Under the pieces are notes generated by a model. That model was not told where the DNA came from. It did not search any database and worked only from the letters and a program-made list of their open reading frames with translations. A stretch of DNA of 5,909 nt, taken from assembly GCA_021813195.1 (NCBI GenBank), contig JAKALI010000285.1:1-5909 (forward strand), given 5' to 3'. Position numbers and translations under genes: made by a program. The stretch comes from Pseudomonadota bacterium. Lineage in GTDB: Bacteria; Pseudomonadota; Alphaproteobacteria; Rhizobiales; Hyphomicrobiaceae. This document shows positions 5,244 through 5,909 of the stretch, one piece after another (positions within the stretch are counted from its first letter, which is position 1; every line of letters begins with the position of its first letter).

Positions 5244-5909
5244 CAGGAGTAGCGTTCGGTCTTCCAGAGGAGGTAACGGATGTGCGGGACGGCGTCCTGC
5301 GCTTCGTCGAGGCGCAGATCGTTCCGCGCATCGAACTCAATCGTGCGTTGATTGAGGACCAGCGCCTGCTCTATGACGAGTGCGGCCGGTATTCGACCGA
5401 AGCACGCGCGCTGATCCAGGAAATAAGGATGCTGTCGGCGCAGGCGGGATTCTATACCATGTGCGCGCCCGCGGAAATCGGCGGCGGCAATCTGGGCCAC
5501 CTAACCTATTATGTGGCCTGGGAAGCGATCTATCGCAGACTCGGCGGGCAGGGCGTCATCATCCCTTGGGTCATTGCTCACTGGGCTTTCGGTCCGAGCC
5601 GACTTTTGACCATGGCGACGGCAGAGGCCCGCGAACGCTGTCTCGCAGACATGATGGCCGGTAAGACATCGATGTGCTTCGGCCTCTCCGAGCCCGGAGC
5701 CGGCTCGGATGCCAGCATGATCAAGACGCGCGCCGTCAAGACCGGCGCTGGCTGGAGAATTTCGGGCCGCAAGCTCTGGACGACGAATGCGCCAACCGCA
5801 GATTGGTGCATTGTTTTCGCTGTCACCGACGGCGAGAAGGCCGGGCGCAAGGCAGGCGGCATCAGCGCCTTTCTCGTTCCTACCAACTCGAAGGGTTTTG
5901 TGGTGGCAA
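5240..5909 (+). CDS. Acyl-CoA dehydrogenase of a different subfamily, 3' end outside window
   Basis: The frame is open from ATG 5240 to the end of the window (223 codons visible, about 55% of a usual 390-410-residue enzyme). It has the acyl-CoA dehydrogenase N-terminal helical domain (LPEEVTDVRDGVLRFVEAQIVP, about 9-29, and CAPAEIGGG at 75-83). The FAD/substrate loop is CFGLSEPGAGSDASM (146-160), and the start of the middle beta-domain has LWTTNAPTADW (179-189) and GGISAFLVP (206-214). GGAG at 5227-5230 with 9-base spacing supports the start, and no earlier start codon exists in this frame back to its stop at 5171. The catalytic Glu lies beyond the window, so the mechanism class is unknown. 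It differs clearly from the two leftward dehydrogenases (SEPGAGSDASM against TEPGAGSDALG, a different N-terminus). The likely role is oxidation of another acyl-CoA with FAD. It is divergently transcribed and probably co-regulated with the leftward operon. Confidence 0.92.
   Translation, partial: MTGVAFGLPEEVTDVRDGVLRFVEAQIVPRIELNRALIEDQRLLYDECGRYSTEARALIQEIRMLSAQAGFYTMCAPAEIGGGNLGHLTYYVAWEAIYRRLGGQGVIIPWVIAHWAFGPSRLLTMATAEARERCLADMMAGKTSMCFGLSEPGAGSDASMIKTRAVKTGAGWRISGRKLWTTNAPTADWCIVFAVTDGEKAGRKAGGISAFLVPTNSKGFVVA

Noticed and set aside
1..5909. Search for CRISPR arrays, tRNA or rRNA genes, transposase genes and IS ends
   Set aside because: Almost the whole window is accounted for by the coding regions listed. 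I saw no regularly spaced repeats, no tRNA-like folds and no transposase motifs.

Overview
The window looks like chromosomal DNA from a GC-rich Gram-negative bacterium, most likely an alphaproteobacterium. This is inferred from the codon choice, the clear Shine-Dalgarno sites and the type of acyl-CoA gene cluster; I cannot name the genus. The content is fatty-acyl or branched-chain acyl-CoA metabolism under a TetR-type regulator. It holds six supported protein genes (two cut by the window edges), one candidate leader peptide and one degenerate stretch inside an operon.

Left part (1-1190, + strand): the 3' part of an unusually long TetR-family regulator. It consists of two homologous TetR units in one polypeptide, with a repeat period of 217 codons. 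The first unit begins upstream of the window and is much more AT-rich than the second.

Middle (1212-4959, - strand): a convergent operon, transcribed right to left. In transcription order it has an isovaleryl-CoA-dehydrogenase-like acyl-CoA dehydrogenase (3745-4959), a second related dehydrogenase 14 bases later (2531-3730), a gap of about 350-435 bases that seems to hold a broken gene, and two PaaI-like hotdog thioesterases with a 4-base ATGA overlap (1610-2095 or 2176, and 1212-1613). The spacing is tight everywhere except in the gap, where the first 20 or so codons resemble the start of a short-chain dehydrogenase before the similarity fails.

Right part (4960-5909): a divergent control region with two palindromes and weak promoter-like hexamers. 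It is followed on the + strand by a 22-codon ORF with a very strong Shine-Dalgarno site, which overlaps by ATGA the start of a third acyl-CoA dehydrogenase from a different subfamily, cut by the window end.

A reasonable working model is a TetR-controlled acyl-CoA catabolic locus: the dehydrogenases carry out the alpha,beta-desaturation of CoA thioesters and the thioesterases release CoA from intermediates or dead-end products. The substrate cannot be fixed from this window, since no ligase, carboxylase, hydratase or thiolase is visible. Nothing here is clearly a new class of system. The points most worth following are the fused double TetR and its compositional break, the 11-bp perfect hairpin near that break, the broken gene in the operon, and the coupled mini-ORF.
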